A stretch of DNA of 64,000 nt. Source: Eudorina sp. 2006-703-Eu-15. Lineage: Eukaryota > Chlorophyta > Chlorophyceae > Chlamydomonadales > Volvocaceae. The stretch spans positions 496,001 to 560,000 of the forward strand of contig BDSI01000012.1 in assembly GCA_003117195.1 (NCBI GenBank). Direction: 5' to 3'. A program made the translations under genes and the position numbers. Shown one piece after another: positions 1-12,301 of the stretch; the first letter of the stretch is position 1, and each line of letters starts with the position of its first letter. The notes below the pieces were generated by a model. The model ran no database searches. It saw nothing but the letters and a program-made list of their open reading frames with translations, and was not told the DNA's origin.

Positions 1-128
1 TTTGGTGATTGTCGACGGCGTATTTTGTTACATGTCTATCTGATAAGAGCATGAACCCTGAAAGGTGTTGGGAGGCGGAGTGATTCAAGAGGCAGAAAGC
101 GACTACGGACGGCCCAGCGCGGTTCAAG

Positions 129-310
129 ATGCCGGGAAAGAGTCGATGCGCAGCCGATAAGTATCGCCGAGAACGTCTGGAAATGATGCCTCTATCCGGC
201 CTGGCAGACAGCCTGCGCACAACAGACACTGCAGATAGTGGACTTTCGGAGATTCCTGCCAACCTGCCTTCGCCGGCGCACAGCCATGGGGAGCTGAATG
301 ACATGAATAC
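129..310 (+). CDS. Possible 5' exon of the Gln-rich gene
   Basis: An open stretch starts at an ATG (129) and runs into a textbook donor, GTAAGT, at 311. It would encode about 60 residues with a basic start (MPGKSRCAADKYRRER) and a polar, Ser/Pro-containing tail. An in-frame TGA at 81 limits upstream extension unless an acceptor near 90-95 is used. It ends in phase 2, and I found no strong acceptor of matching phase before the next coding block (a weak one is at 824/825). The link to the downstream gene is therefore inference from strand and proximity. Confidence 0.3.
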
Positions 311-817
311 GTAAGTTCATAGTTTTATTTATTATACTGGCAGCAATGTCGCTCAAGGCTTGGCGCGGCGGACGGGGCGGTGAGAGAACCCGCTCGACGC
401 CGCATGCTTGACGGGCAGTTCGCTGTTACATGACGCAGGGCTGGACTATGCAGCCCGCTCGATGGTCGCCAACAAATTTTGGCCGATCTTGAGACTTTCC
501 AACGTATGTTGCCTAACTATCTGGGTGGGTGGGAGCGTTCACGGGTGTGCGTGTTCGGTGCATTTCGTCTGATCGCTTCGTATTCCTGTCGGGAACGTGA
601 ATCTGTTTAAGGCTTTTAACTTGGCAGCGCTATTGGTATGAAGTCAAATGTGAATGCGAGCACCGGTTGCGAGCACCTGTCGCGAGCGAAAGGCGGCACC
701 ACTGCGCCGTCCGTAAAACGTGTTGCATGGCTGCATTCCCGCCGCACCGAAAAGGAATCTACGCTTATTTCAGCATTTAAATCGTACCGCTTGGGCGATC
801 ACCGTGCCTTCGTTCAG

Positions 818-3073
818 GCCCGAGGCCGACGTCGGCAGCATCCCTGACATTCAACGGCTATGCGTCACCCTCTTCCTCCGGCGACTCCACGCCGACCAAC
901 TCCTCGGGGGACTCCGCTTGCAGCATGGTCGGCTTCAGCAACAGCGGGGATGACAGCGCCACGACGGTCACCTCCCGCGGCGAGCTGCGGCCCCGCCGGA
1001 CGTCCTCCGGCGCCGCCGCCGCCGATGTCCGCGCCGCCGCCGCCGCCGCCGATGTCCGCGCCGCCGGCGGCGCGGACGCCCTGAGCGACGATGAGGGCTC
1101 CACCGCGCCGCGTGAGATCCACTCGTTCGATGTGCAGCTGGCGCGCATGCTGGCGGCTGTGTCGCAGGGCGCCGTCGTGAGTCCGGCCCAGCTGCTGCAG
1201 GTGCTCCTCAACTTCGCGCCCGAGGACTACTTGGTGAGCGGCGGGCGAGCGGGCTGGGTGCGTGGGCGCGTGTGCGCGGTTAAAAAGAAAAACGTGGGTG
1301 CGTGGGGTGCGTGGGCGCGGTTAAAAAGAAAAACAGCCCAGACACATGGGTGAGTGAGATGCACGCCAGGTGAATTACCGTACATGCCCTTCAGCGTGAT
1401 GTGCGCTTGGGGCAAATCGCTTCGGGCCAGCGGCCGAACTTCTGCCGGCGATGGTCACTCTCGGGGCGAACAGCTCCGCGGCCTCCCCCCCCGTCGATTG
1501 TACCAAAGATGGGCGCGGTTTGAGGAATCCGTTCGGAGCAAAAAGAGAGTGTGCGTAACCCGTCACAGACACCTAACGAGGTGCGGCCTAGTTGCCTTAT
1601 TGGGGTACGGACCCTCTCGTCCCGCCCAGCCTCTTCATCAGGACAAGTTGCGGCGCCGGGATGTTTTCCTGCCTGCCTTCCCATCGATGGTTGTGTTCAT
1701 GTGTTCTGGTTCGGCGAGTACAAGATGAAGCACCTGCTGAGTGCTGGCCAAGGGTCGCGCCTCCCTCGCGGGTTGGTGATGCGCACGCAGGACCTCGTGA
1801 ATTCGGTGGTCGAGAGCGGCTGCAGCTGCGTCCACTTGCTGGCCTGCCACCTCCACAACCTGCGCACCATGGCGGAGGAAGCCATCGACGGAACAGCGGC
1901 CGGCGAAGGCAAAGACAAAGACAAAGACACGGCACCTGCCGCCGCGGGGCCCGGCGCCGCAGCCGCCGCCGCTGCTGCTGCGACCGGCAAATCCTCCAAG
2001 TCCGCGTCTGAGGGCAGCTCCGCCGCCGGGCGGAAAGGCAAGGGACGCGGTGCGGCCGCTGCCCAGTCTTCCCGCGACGGTGACGCGGAGGGGGAGGCTG
2101 AGCAGAGGGCTGCGCAAGAAGCCCTCCGCGCCTCCATCATGGACCAATACCGACGGGTTGTGTGCCGCCTGGTCGAAACCGCCTTGGGCCTTCTGAACCC
2201 GGAGACACGGCAGGAGCACGGCCTGATCCGGGGTCCGCCGCCGTCACCGCCGCCGCCGCCACCGCCGCCGCCACCGAAAGGGCATAGCAGCGGCAGTGCA
2301 AGCGCTGGTAGCGGCATCGGCAGTGGCGGTCGGATGGGCCGTGCGAGTAATCAGCTGAGCCGGTCGCGGTCGACGCCCATTCCGGCGTCCGCAGTCCCGC
2401 AGCTGTCAGGTGCCCGAGGTGGGGCCGCTTCGAAAGGCACGAACCCGAGCGGCTTGTCGAACGCCACGCCAACCACGGGCGCAACGCCGCGGGCGGCGGC
2501 GCCGTCGACACAACGCGGCGGCCGCAACGCGCCACCCGCTGGCGGCCCCGCGGTCGCCGCCGCTGAGGCCGGCACAGCCGCCACCCAGGTGTCGAGTAAC
2601 ATCCGGCAGCTCCAGGGGGTGATTCAACAGCTGGTCCCGGAGCAGGCTGCGGAGATCGTGGACGCCTTCGCTCCCGCTGCACGAGCAGAAGCCGGCGAGC
2701 AGTTCATGCCGCCGCCGCCGCACGTCGTCGGCGTGGCGCCCCTCGCGCGCAGCATGTCACAACCCGTGGCGGTGCCGGTCAGTTTCGGCCCCGGAGCGCC
2801 CAAGTCGGCAGCCGGCACGCCACGTAACCGCGCGGTGACCACATCGGCGTATGTGGGTGTACCCCCTGCAGCAGCAGGGCCTGGAGGGGCGCAAACGAAA
2901 TCGGCAGGTGGAGGTGGGCGGTCAGGCGGGTTGCCGTCGACGCCCCCCATGCGTTTGGCGGTTGCCCCTCCGTTGGCTGCTGCTGCCGGTGTTCAGATGT
3001 TGGGCACTCCGTCGCAGCGCTGCGATCCGTCCACAGAGCAGCAGCGCCGCCAAGCTGCCGCTGCCTTGATGCT

Positions 3074-3108
<35 letters not shown>

Positions 3109-3554
3109 TGACGCCGCCACAGCAGCAGCAGCACCGCCATCATCTTCAGTTGCAGCAGCACCTGCAGCAGCAACAGCTGATCAAGCAGCAGCAGCAACAA
3201 CACCTGCACAAGCAGCTTCAAGTGCAGCAACAACTGCAGCAGCTGCAGCGTCTCCAACACCTGCAACAGCAGCAACAGCAGCAAGCGCAGCTACAACACG
3301 AGCAGCAGCAGCAGTTGCAGCTGCTAGCGCTTCTCGCGTCTGCGAACCCGGACGGCAGTGCCGCCCTCGGTCTGAATACACACAGCCTTGCGCTGCCCAA
3401 CCCCTCAGCAGCCCTGGGGCCCCAACTAGGTGCGGAGCATGACAGCTTCACCGTTGCCGCGGCGCAGCTCGCCCTGCAAGCGTACGACAGTGCCTCCGTC
3501 GGTATCACTGCGGATCCCGGCGCCTGGCGAACCCTGGACTCCTTGGCTGCCCTG

Positions 3555-3589
<35 letters not shown>

Positions 3590-3848
3590 CCAGCAGCTGT
3601 CAGCAATATCTTTCCCTGTTGATGCTGCTGGGGACATCGCCCCGCTCCACAAGGCCCTGTCCCAGCAGCACCAGCAGTACCTTCTGATGGCGGAGGGCGG
3701 CCTGCTCTCGGCGGCTGTCGGCCGGGGAGGCCTGGCAGGTGCGGGAGTGGGCACAGGCGGCGCGCCGGCGGTTGGAGGGCTGCCGTTTGGGCTCACGGCC
3801 TCCGGTGGCTTCGCCCGGCAGCCGCTCGCGAGCTCGTGGTTGATGTGA
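818..3848 (+). CDS. Gln-rich low-complexity protein of unknown function
   Basis: There are two confident coding blocks. The first ends at 1233 after FAPEDYL, followed by a GTGAGC donor. The second starts at 1719 after an AG at 1717-1718 and runs to TGA at 3846-3848; the join is phase 0. Before the junction lies a predicted helical segment (SFDVQLARMLAAVSQGAVV), and after it another (LVNSVVESGCSCVHLLACHL). These look like one folded N-terminal domain that I do not recognise. The rest is disordered: Ala/Gly/Lys-rich, a Pro run near 2240-2275, Ser/Gly-rich, then Gln tracts at about 3075-3330 and 3557-3600 with His and Leu mixed in. Such Gln-rich tails are common in transcriptional and RNA-binding regulators, but no DNA- or RNA-binding domain is visible. 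The 5' end is unsettled; the acceptor CAG at 815-817 is the best-looking start of the first block. Confidence 0.7.
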
Positions 3849-3957
3849 GCCTGCTGGTGGTTGATGTGAGCCTGCTGGTGGTTGATGTGAGCCTGCTGGT
3901 GGTTGATGTGAGCCTGCTGGTGGTTGATGTGAGCCTGCTGGTGGTTGATGTGAGCCT
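3836..3957 (+). repeat. 21-bp minisatellite across the stop codon
   Basis: About six near-perfect copies of a 21-bp unit (GTGAGCCTGCTGGTGGTTGA plus T) run from the last codons of the Gln-rich gene into its 3' UTR. The gene's frame reads Trp-Leu-Met-stop through the first copy. Because 21 is a multiple of three, every copy carries the same in-frame TGA. One other frame is open and reads a VVDVSLL repeat. Confidence 0.95.
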
Positions 3958-4106
3958 ATCTACAAGAAGGGCTGCAGCCCTGGCGGCACGGGCGGTGTGC
4001 AGATTGCCACGCAGATTCTGTCGAATGAAGAAATAAATGGCGGACTTGGATCGCCTTTGCAATAATGATGTTGTGGACGGCCGCCACAGCAATTTGATTG
4101 TGAAGC

Positions 4107-4111
4107 TGTAA
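4107..4111 (+). terminator. TGTAA polyadenylation signal
   Basis: TGTAA, the usual polyadenylation word of volvocine algae, occurs 259 bases past the stop of the Gln-rich gene. It would give a 3' UTR of roughly 270-290 bases that includes the minisatellite. Confidence 0.55.
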
Positions 4112-4440
4112 GGACAGACACCTCGCGGCCACCGGGCGGTTTGTGATGGGGCGGGGCGGACTGAGCCATTTCAGGTGGCAGGCGGTGTGGCGCAGCGGGA
4201 CGTTCAGGTGAACGCACGAAGCCGGGCTGGGTGTGCTGCACACCGACGACGACCGCCTGCCTCGTGTGTGGTGACGGGGGTGGTGGTGGTGGTGGTGGTG
4301 GTGCAGGCGGTGTCGGAGGCTCTGCATGCAGGGGCCGCGCGGCGGCGAAATGGAGCGGCGCGTCCCGCCCCCACTTACGTCTTCTGACGCCGCGGATCAC
4401 ACGATGCTGCCACGTGCTGCCCTGACACATTTACCATATC

Positions 4441-4480
4441 CTATCTACCTACCTACCTACCTACCTACCTACCTACCTAC
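4441..4480. repeat. (CTAC)n microsatellite
   Basis: About nine CTAC units in a row, followed by degenerate CTAT/CTAC units. Simple-sequence DNA with no coding signal. Confidence 0.9.
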
Positions 4481-4915
4481 CAACCTACCTATCTATTTAC
4501 CGATCTAGCTGTGATCTATCTATTGGTATCATCATCTATGCTGTATTGGCTTGGAGCCGACTTCCTGGCGCGCGTTCGTTTATGGTTCGAGCTGCTCAAC
4601 GCTTTTGGTGCGCCGCTGCTTTTGGAGCTTTGCCTTTTTTCATCCGACGTCGGCGCGCCAGGCAGGGTTCGGCGCCGCCGGTAATCCCCCGCAGAGTCGC
4701 GGAGATTGGGTGGGACTCCATCGCTGAGGGTAGAGGTGAAAATCACGGCTTCTGAGAGAAGGCGTAAGCATGTTTTTTGGAAGAGGTTAAGTACATATGC
4801 TGCTCGAGTACGGGCGAGTACGACGCAAGGTAGGCAGGATATACGGGGTATGGCATGTCAGCAGCAACCTGTGTCGTTTGGGTGCGTGCGTGCGGGCGGG
4901 CTGCGCATAATTGTG

Positions 4916-4977
4916 GGGTGGTGTCAGATCGGGGTGGTGTCAGATCGGATCGGGTGGTGTCAGATCGGATCGGCTAG
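4916..4977. repeat. Short tandem repeat (GGTGTCAGATCGG)
   Basis: Three tandem copies of a unit built on GGTGGTGTCAGATCGG, two of them extended by ATCGG. No gene is seen around it. Confidence 0.8.
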
Positions 4978-7900
4978 CGGCGCCAGGAAGGGAAGACTGA
5001 TCGGTTGTTGCTCTGTTCTGCAGTGGCGGGGAAGCCGTCACACCGTGCAATAGCGTGAGACTGTTGAGGCCTGCGGAGCGGACCGGCCTTGAGGGCCGCG
5101 TGCGTGGGGTTTCCTCACGGTCTGGCCTTGAGGCCGTTTTTGTGGTTATGCTGTGGCTGATTGGCGCGCATTCGTCCGCCGTACCGCAGCGCGGCGCGTG
5201 TGGTAATCCATTTCGTAATCGATGGGCGGTTAAGAGAGGCAGCAGGAGGGACCATCATAAAGAAACATCCTAGGATATGCTATCTTGTAGGCGGTCGCCT
5301 GCGTTGTGTATCAGCTTGTGGCGAATGAGTGGGCCCGGCGATTCGTCGGGTCGAGCTGCGCTGCTTCTCGCCACTCAGGAATTCATCCCCCGTCTACCTG
5401 CTCGCGCGTCATTGCTGAGCCGTGACGAGGAGTCGGTGTGTCATCGTGATTTATCTCCCCAGGCCCGCTCAATGACTGGCTGACCGACAGGCGGCCCCTG
5501 GGTCGGAAATCAAGACGGAAAGCAAGGAAGGGCCGGGGGTTGTATGTGTGTATATTTGCGCACGTTGTGTATTTATCGAGGTAACCCGCCTGACTTCAAC
5601 CGCGCGTTCGTGTGGTAGTGCGTGTGCGGTGGTGCGCGGTAGTGTGCGGTGGTGTGTGGTGGTGTGGTAGTGAGTTGTGTTGTGTTCCCGAGCTCAGTTG
5701 ATCGTGCGGTGCCAGGCAGGGCGGGCGTCCAAATGGTGAGCGACAGAGGATAGAGGCGGCTCACCTCGCGAAGGGCTCGTATCGCCTGACGTAAGGACGT
5801 GCGCACGTACGGAGGGGAGTGAGCGCGCGTTCAGAATTCGCCCATCATTTTTTTCCGCGGGCTGTGGCCACAGTAATAGCCCGCACGTGAGTCCGTTCGC
5901 GGATGTGCCCCGAGGGGGCCGTGAGGTTTATGTTGTGTTTGTGTGGGGGGCCAGTCGGACCCCGAAGTGCGTGGCTCGCTCTTCGCCGTCAGGTCTGGGT
6001 GAAACTAATGTTCTGAGATTTAGGTGTACGACGATCATCAGCGGTAGTCGGATGTGACACCTGACGGGGGCTCGTTGCAAGCTGCTGGTGTTTGAATGGG
6101 TGTACTTCGTTTGCTTTGTTGCTTCCGAGCGCATTACAGGTTTACTTGCGTGGTGGTGTTTTGCGTTCCAGGTCCGTAGGGGTGACGGTAGCACGCAGCT
6201 GCGCTCCTGGCGGACGGCGGCAGTCTTTGCGTGTGGGCGCGGGTGCGGGTCATGAACGGGCACCTGCAGGACCGTCGGTCGACGGACCATATTTGAAGCC
6301 GGCGCGATTGTGCCGTGGATTGGTTGCTTGCTTACGGACGATTTCGAGTTGTGAATCAGGTAGGTCCGTCCAGGAGGCAGGCGAGGTGTAGCGCGGCCGA
6401 CGCGCTCCGGTGCCTCTGCCGGCAGTAAACCATACTTCAAATACGCAGAGGGTGCGTGGTGCCCACTTGAGTTTCGCTGCAACTGGTGGTTTCTGGATTT
6501 AATAGCGCCTGAACCTGCGCCCAAGTATTTTTCACGGTACGCCTCCATGCACAGGTTTGCTGCTGGACTGGTGGTGTCTGCGAGGGTTTGGTGTGGTGCG
6601 ACGACGGTGGTGGTGGTGGTGGTTTGTGAGTATGGTGGTGATGTGTGCAATGGTATATTTTGGTGCTGGTGTTTGTTTGTGCGTTTCGTGGGTGCCTTCA
6701 GCAGTGACGTGGGTGCCTTCAGCAGTGAGTTATTCGCGAGTCCACGGATGTTCGTTTCCGGACGATGTGGTGAAAGTTCGTTTTTGATGAAAACGATGTC
6801 TTCGTTGTCAGCAGCTTCGTTATCAGTGAATGGGTGATGCATGCCCTGCGATTCTTTGGCGGCGCGTCGCTCAGGCTGGCGCTGCCAATATCTATATACC
6901 CATCCCGCCAAGTTCCTGCCCCGCCACGCCCTGCGAGCGGGTTGGAAACGAAGGATGCGCGCAGCGGCATGGTGTTCCGTCGGTTAGCCATGATGGTTTG
7001 TTTTGTGCCCCTACTAAGCAAATATGTGCGGCGGCCAGCCGGTTGCGTAAGGCGGTCTGCTGCTCTGCACTTGCGAATCAGATTTTTCGGCGTCCCCGAA
7101 GTGCTGCAGTTTGACTAAACGACATTCTTTGCCAGCCGGCGCATCTTGGCCGATGGCATCCGATGATACGTGCGCGGTCGACGCCCGCGCGCACTGTTCA
7201 GCTGTATGTGTGCGCCGTGCTTTGTGTGTTCGCCGGCTGCCGGGCCTGCCCACCCACATGCACTTGCTGGCTTTGTGAGGTCTCTCATTCCGTCCTCGTG
7301 GCGTGGGAGGGCTGGTTGGGAAGCCCATATGCAGATACGTCCCCAGGAGGCCGATGAGCGGGTTTGCTGCCGCGATGCACCTGAGCATGCCTGCGCGCGC
7401 CGGCGTCCCGTGGATGGGTGCCGGGGGTTCGGAGCGGTGTGTGGAATCGCAAGCCAGCGGGGCCTGCTGGCGATGCGGCGCTGGACACCCAACCACCTAC
7501 ACACCCATACACCCATTCACACACACACGGCTCGTTGCCGGGCGAGCGAGCTTCAACACACTGGGGACTGTTTGTCGGTTGTTGTAGGATTCCGCCTTCG
7601 GCGCCATTATCGCAACTCCATGTGGCCTCGCTTGTACGGCCCAGGATTCGATCCGTAGACTCGCCGAACGGACCAGTTCGCGTGTTTTGAATTGTGCATT
7701 GGTTGCCCCGCCGCGCACACGTTCCAAGTGGTTGGTGAACTTGGCAAGTGAGGCGTTTGTGGGGCACGCTTTATTGGTTTGGTACTTGGTGCCGCCGGAG
7801 GGCGGCCGACGGCGTTGGCCTCTCGTCTTACCGTAGTCGCCTTGCGTGCATTCGTTGTTGATGACCACCTCGGCGGCGCGTCGGTCGCGCGCGCGCCCAG

Positions 7901-8216
7901 ACTTTTGTCTCCTGCTCGGAGACGCGTGCAAGCAATTGACACGAACACCATTCTGTCTCCATAGCATTGTTTTTGCACGCCTGGCCCGGGGAGGCTTGCA
8001 GGCGTCAAAAGCCTGCGGCCGGCTCGTGCGTGGTGGTGGACACCACAAGCCCTGCAGATCGGGCACACACAATGGTCGGGAACATACATCGAAGTTGCGG
8101 CGGTGCATGCATGCGCGTATGTGTGTGCGAAGGGATTTCGCTGTACCATATCTGCCGGTGTATGCGCTGCTTCCGTTGTCGTCCTCCGCTTGCAGGTCGT
8201 GTTCTTGCATTGTCCG

Positions 8217-9269
8217 TAGGGGTGGAAACTTACGGCGTAAGGCATCTTCGGCACCGTAATTGACGTAAACCGTAATTGTAAGACCGTAATCTGACGTCAA
8301 TTACGGTCCAGCCAACCTGCAAGCCGACCGTAACGAATTACGGTCCGTACTCCGTGACCATTTTCGTGTACCCAAATGCGTTTCGTTAATCAAATCAACA
8401 ACTTATATCATTTTAAGTATCCCAATAGTCCCAAACGTGTGCCGGCTGCAAGATGGCCGACCAGCCACCAAAAAAGGTCGGCATGCGGGACATGAACACC
8501 GCACTAAAGGAAAGCTCTACATTACTAGCTGCGACCAATAGGAACCCAGCTGGCCTTCCGGCACTGCCACCGCAACCTGGTGGTGGGAAGAAGAAGTCGT
8601 GGCATGCGGGGGCGGTGCGGCCAGCGGCGGTGAGGCTGGAGGCAGCGGCGGTGTGGCTGGAGGCAGCGCGGTGGACATGCAGGACGACGACAGCGACGAT
8701 GACATCGCGATCGGCCGGCTCGTTACGAAGGCCTAATTGAATTTGCGGCTTAGTGCCTTAAGGAGCAGTTTGGATGCATTAGGCTTTAGGCAGGTGGAGC
8801 GGGCAGCTTGGCGGACAAAGCTGCACGACAACGATGCGCGCGAGTATGGTTTAGGGCGAAGTAGTATTGTTTAGACCGTTTTGCTATTTCGTGTTAATGT
8901 AGATGATGTATATCATAAAATACGTAATGCTGGCTGATCAGATATGTTACACGATAAACTATGGGCGTGATGGCGCGGCACATTTGAAATACTTGACATG
9001 GTCTGTTGATCTGGAGCTTCGGATTTCTTCTCGTTGCATTATGTGGACGTTTGGGCTGTCGTGGAGGGCGTTCTGGGCTCGTTTCGAGACGTTCGGTAAG
9101 GTTGTGCGCAACAACTTTACGGTTTTACCGTAAGATTGCCTAAACGGATACCGTAAATGACATTACACCGTAACACCGTCAAATAACGGCACTTTTTTGG
9201 GCTGACCGTAATTACAGCAACCGTAAAACCGTAAACCGTAATACCGTAAACCGTAGGTTTCCACCCCTA
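8217..9269. mobile_element. Non-autonomous hAT-type DNA transposon
   Basis: The left end begins TAGGGGTGGAAACTTACGG and the right end is its inverted form with one mismatch (CCGTAGGTTTCCACCCCTA). The element is flanked by a perfect 8-bp direct repeat, ATTGTCCG, at 8209-8216 and 9270-9277. An 8-bp target duplication and TAGGGGTGG-type termini are hAT superfamily traits. Inside each end lies a cluster of the word ACCGTAA or its complement: about seven within 8228-8345 and about nine within 9118-9250. These resemble the subterminal transposase-binding repeats of hAT elements. At 1,053 bp it is too short for a hAT transposase (usually 600 aa or more), so it must depend on another copy. The perfect target duplication suggests a fairly recent insertion. 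Confidence 0.9.
8453..8737 (+). pseudogene. Possible remnant reading frame inside the hAT element
   Basis: An ATG-initiated frame starts MADQPPKKVGMRDMNTALKE and becomes Arg/Ala-rich after about 50 codons. A second frame overlaps it and ends with an acidic tail (DMQDDDSDDDIAIGRLVTKA) and TAA near 8735. Read together, they could be the two ends of a deleted or frameshifted transposase-encoded protein. No zinc-finger or hAT dimerisation motif is visible, so this is speculative. Confidence 0.25.
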
Positions 9270-9277
9270 ATTGTCCG

Positions 9278-12200
9278 TGTGCGCCGCTTGATGTGCGCCA
9301 CATAGTCCCCCATGCCATGATATTCGATACCTTGTAAGGCCAGATAGACCTCGATCGGCCGGTGCAGCAAGCAGCGCACCTCGGCTCATCACCGTAAGCG
9401 TATCCGGTCGAGACTCTCCACAGCCGTATCCACAGCCGTATCCACAGTCCACGGCGAGATCTCCGCCGCGCCGCCAGCAGCGCCAACGCATCAGACAGCA
9501 CCCCGCTGCAACGGGTCCCCCAGCCGCACCAGCCACCCCAATGTTCTACCGTACACACTTAATATCTACGCTGGCAGTAATTCGTTGTTCGCAAGAACTA
9601 CAGTTCCGCGCAGTACCACTAACCTCTCTCCTCCCAATGACCGCTGCGCGAAGTGGAAACAACGAAGGCGGCACCTCTGGCGCCCGTCGTGTCCCCTCCC
9701 GTCAGTGCTCGCGCCAGAGCGCCAGCGGCGACGGATAACGAAGGGCTGTCCAACCGTGGCGGGGGAAGCGACGGCGGCGGCAGCAACGGCGGGCCGCGAA
9801 ATGGACACCCACAACCACAGCCAGAAATCGACGCCCATCCACACGCAGCCACGAAATGGACCACGACGCTGCCCCGGAGGTACGACTTCACGGTTCCAGG
9901 GTGGGAGTCGCAGGAGTGTCCTTTGACGGGAAGCCAGAGCCATGTCCGGGAGGGGGTCGCAACACGCAAGACCCCTATCGAAAGCAGTCCCGTACGACAG
10001 ACTTCAGCAAGGCCCCGTACCCCCGTTCACGGGAAACCAGACCGCTGGATCGGGGGGGATCGAAGCGAAGGGTTTTATTGTTTGCGATAGGGGGGCTCTC
10101 CGGGGCGGGCTGTTGGGGGCGGAGCGCGGAGGCCTATGCGTGCCCCTATGGCAGGGCAAGCACTGGTCAGCACTGGACTGTGTCCGTTCCAGGCCCACAC
10201 ACAATTCTCCGCTGGAGGATTGGAATTTTGCCTTTGGGGACGCAATTTGACTGTGAACGTGTGGCAACCAGGATACCAGGTCCCCTCTCCCTGGGTTTAA
10301 CAAGCACACCCTCAATATGTTTGGCATGCGGTCGGGTCGCATGCCACTGTAATTGACCCACCTGTCCGGTGCGCCTTGGTGGCGCAGTTTTGTTTACCCT
10401 CGGGGACCCTGGAAGATTTTCAGGTCAGTATGTGGTGAGGAAGCTTCGGCGGTCACCGATGGCCCGCGGGGTCCGCTGTAACATCCTTAATAATAATTGA
10501 CACTCCGCGGTTCTCAAAATCCTGCTTCGTTCCTTTCCGCACCGCCCGCACGTATGAACCCGGCGGATAGAGATGGGTTACCCGTCGTGGAGCTGTGTTG
10601 GGAAGGTATGGGTATCTCTTGAAACCATATTTCCAAGGAATGTCTGCCTGGGACGTGAACGCTTGCAGGATGTGACACTTCGCACCGCAACACGTGCATG
10701 CAGACGCGCTGCGGCCTGCGGGTCGCCAGCTCAGCCACATTTTCCCGTGACGCGATCGTGAGGGCGCCAGCGAGGGCCCCAGCGATTATCAACAGATGTG
10801 CTGTCGCCAGGGTACAAAGCTCAAATCCAAAAGACGGGGGCACTTAAAACCTCTTCTAATTCGACCTCCGCCGAAACCGCCACAGTTACAGACACACCTT
10901 CACGCATTCGAGGTGCGTGACGACCCGGCGACAAGCGAAAACAGGAGATTGACCGACGCACCACGATACTGCCGTTCCATGTTCGTACTTTTTACACGGC
11001 AATGCGGAAAACGTGAACACCGGAGACACACATCGCGCCATCACCTGACCAACGGGGCACAAATCATACCACGTCCTCACATGATAGCTCAGCAGGCGTG
11101 TACATCACCCGACAAACCCGCAAGCGGAGCAAAGCAATTGCGTACCGGTACGTACAGGAGCCCTCCCCATCAACTAGAGCCTTACAATCACACGGCAAAT
11201 AATTAGCGCTGTCGGACTCATTCCGTCAAAGCGCAACCTCTGGAGAATTCTGCCCATGAACCGCGATGTACGGCACGTGCAAGGAAAACGATGCACGGGG
11301 AATCTCTTTACCTGGGAAGTGGCGGCCACCGCGATATCTAGGGGAAGGCGACATGGCCTCATCATCACGCAGCAGACCGCGATCAAAGAAAGTAAAACCG
11401 TTCATGCTAATCGGGTTATCGGGTTACGGAGCGCCTGATCTGCGCTGTCCCATGAGCTTGAATTGCAGCCGTGCACACACTCGACGTGATACCATCGCGT
11501 GACGTTCTTCGCCGACGCGCATGCTGTAGCGGTTACACCAGAGCGCAATTGTGAGCATGCACGATGAATGGGAGTGGGAGGCGCCTCATGCAAATGTAAA
11601 ACGGGTACTGCTCGGCACGTCACGATTCCTCACATTCGCCCGCTCCCGCATATACATCTCACGGCCCCGGCCCCTAGTGACAGGACGAAGTTTCCCACAT
11701 CAGCATGGCTAAATCACGAGTTAACAACTGTGTGCAGGACTTCGATGGGTTACGCAAGACGGCGCAGCCGACAGAAACCCCCAGCAGCATAGGAATCATC
11801 AAAGAGCTGTGCTGCGCTAACACATGGTAAATTACTACTGGGCACGCCTGCGCAAGACTCCTGCACCACTGCTCGTCTATTCCGCCAGCATGTACGACCC
11901 CTTTACACACCCCACCGGAGCACACAAGCATGGGTAGCTACACGTCCCTGCACAACACTGCAACCGACGGTACATTACCTGTCCATCACGCACCGGCCAA
12001 CTGCAAACTGTGACGTTCTATGACGAACTTACAACCGGCAAACGCAACTACCAGCACATCCTAGTGCCAAGACAAGCAAGAGTCCGGAGCGAAACCACCG
12101 CGCCGGCTGCTTGCAAAGGACAGCCCACCCTGCCAACCAGCTGACAACGCGTCAGCAAAGCGCCTTGCAGGAGTTGATGGTGCTGTTGTACAGCACAGCA

Positions 12201-12296
12201 TCAAATGCCCAAGCACATCCTGGCAGCAATGGCACGGAACACGGAAAAGCAAATACTGGGCAAAGGAACACAGACGTGCGGGGCCACTGAAACACC
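9278..12296. other. Intergenic stretch without a convincing gene
   Basis: No frame here shows codon bias or a recognisable domain. Contents seen are three tandem copies of CCACAGCCGTAT near 9418-9450 and one copy of the dispersed CCGATG/GGTCC repeat at about 10432-10500. From about 10.8 kb on, the plus strand is C/A-rich. Confidence 0.6.
10432..10500 (+). repeat. Dispersed repeat R1, copy a
   Basis: It carries the core GTCACCGATGGCCCGCGGGG followed by TCCGCTGTAACATCC and an AT-rich tail (TTAATAATAATTGA). The sequence before it includes GTGCGCCTTGGTGGCGC, which resembles GTGCGCCAAGGTGGCGC upstream of copy c at 51.8 kb. The family unit may therefore be longer than the obvious core. Confidence 0.75.
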
Positions 12297-12301
12297 TTAC
12301 A
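12297..12301 (-). terminator. TGTAA polyadenylation signal of the KDTA-like gene
   Basis: TGTAA on the minus strand lies about 270 bases past the stop at 12570, a typical volvocine 3' UTR length and the same spacing as in the Gln-rich gene. Confidence 0.5.

Larger units (their letters stand above)
4112..8208. other. Intergenic stretch without a convincing gene
   Basis: Open frames here are moderate in length, overlap on both strands and lack codon bias or recognisable domains. The longest is about 327 codons on the minus strand at 5928-6911. The stretch holds simple repeats: GGT runs near 4278-4305 and 6605-6625, a GT-rich block at about 5610-5690, and a 21-bp direct duplication (GTGGGTGCCTTCAGCAGTGA) near 6688-6730. 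Confidence 0.6.

Noticed and set aside
3836..4036. Open frame with VVDVSLL repeats after the Gln-rich gene
   Set aside because: Artefact of the 21-bp tandem repeat in the 3' UTR; no independent gene signal.
5928..6911. Minus-strand open frame of 327 codons
   Set aside because: It encodes poly-Thr from a (GTG)n microsatellite and a duplicated SLLKAPT from a 21-bp direct repeat, with no recognisable domain or splice context. Kept as intergenic.
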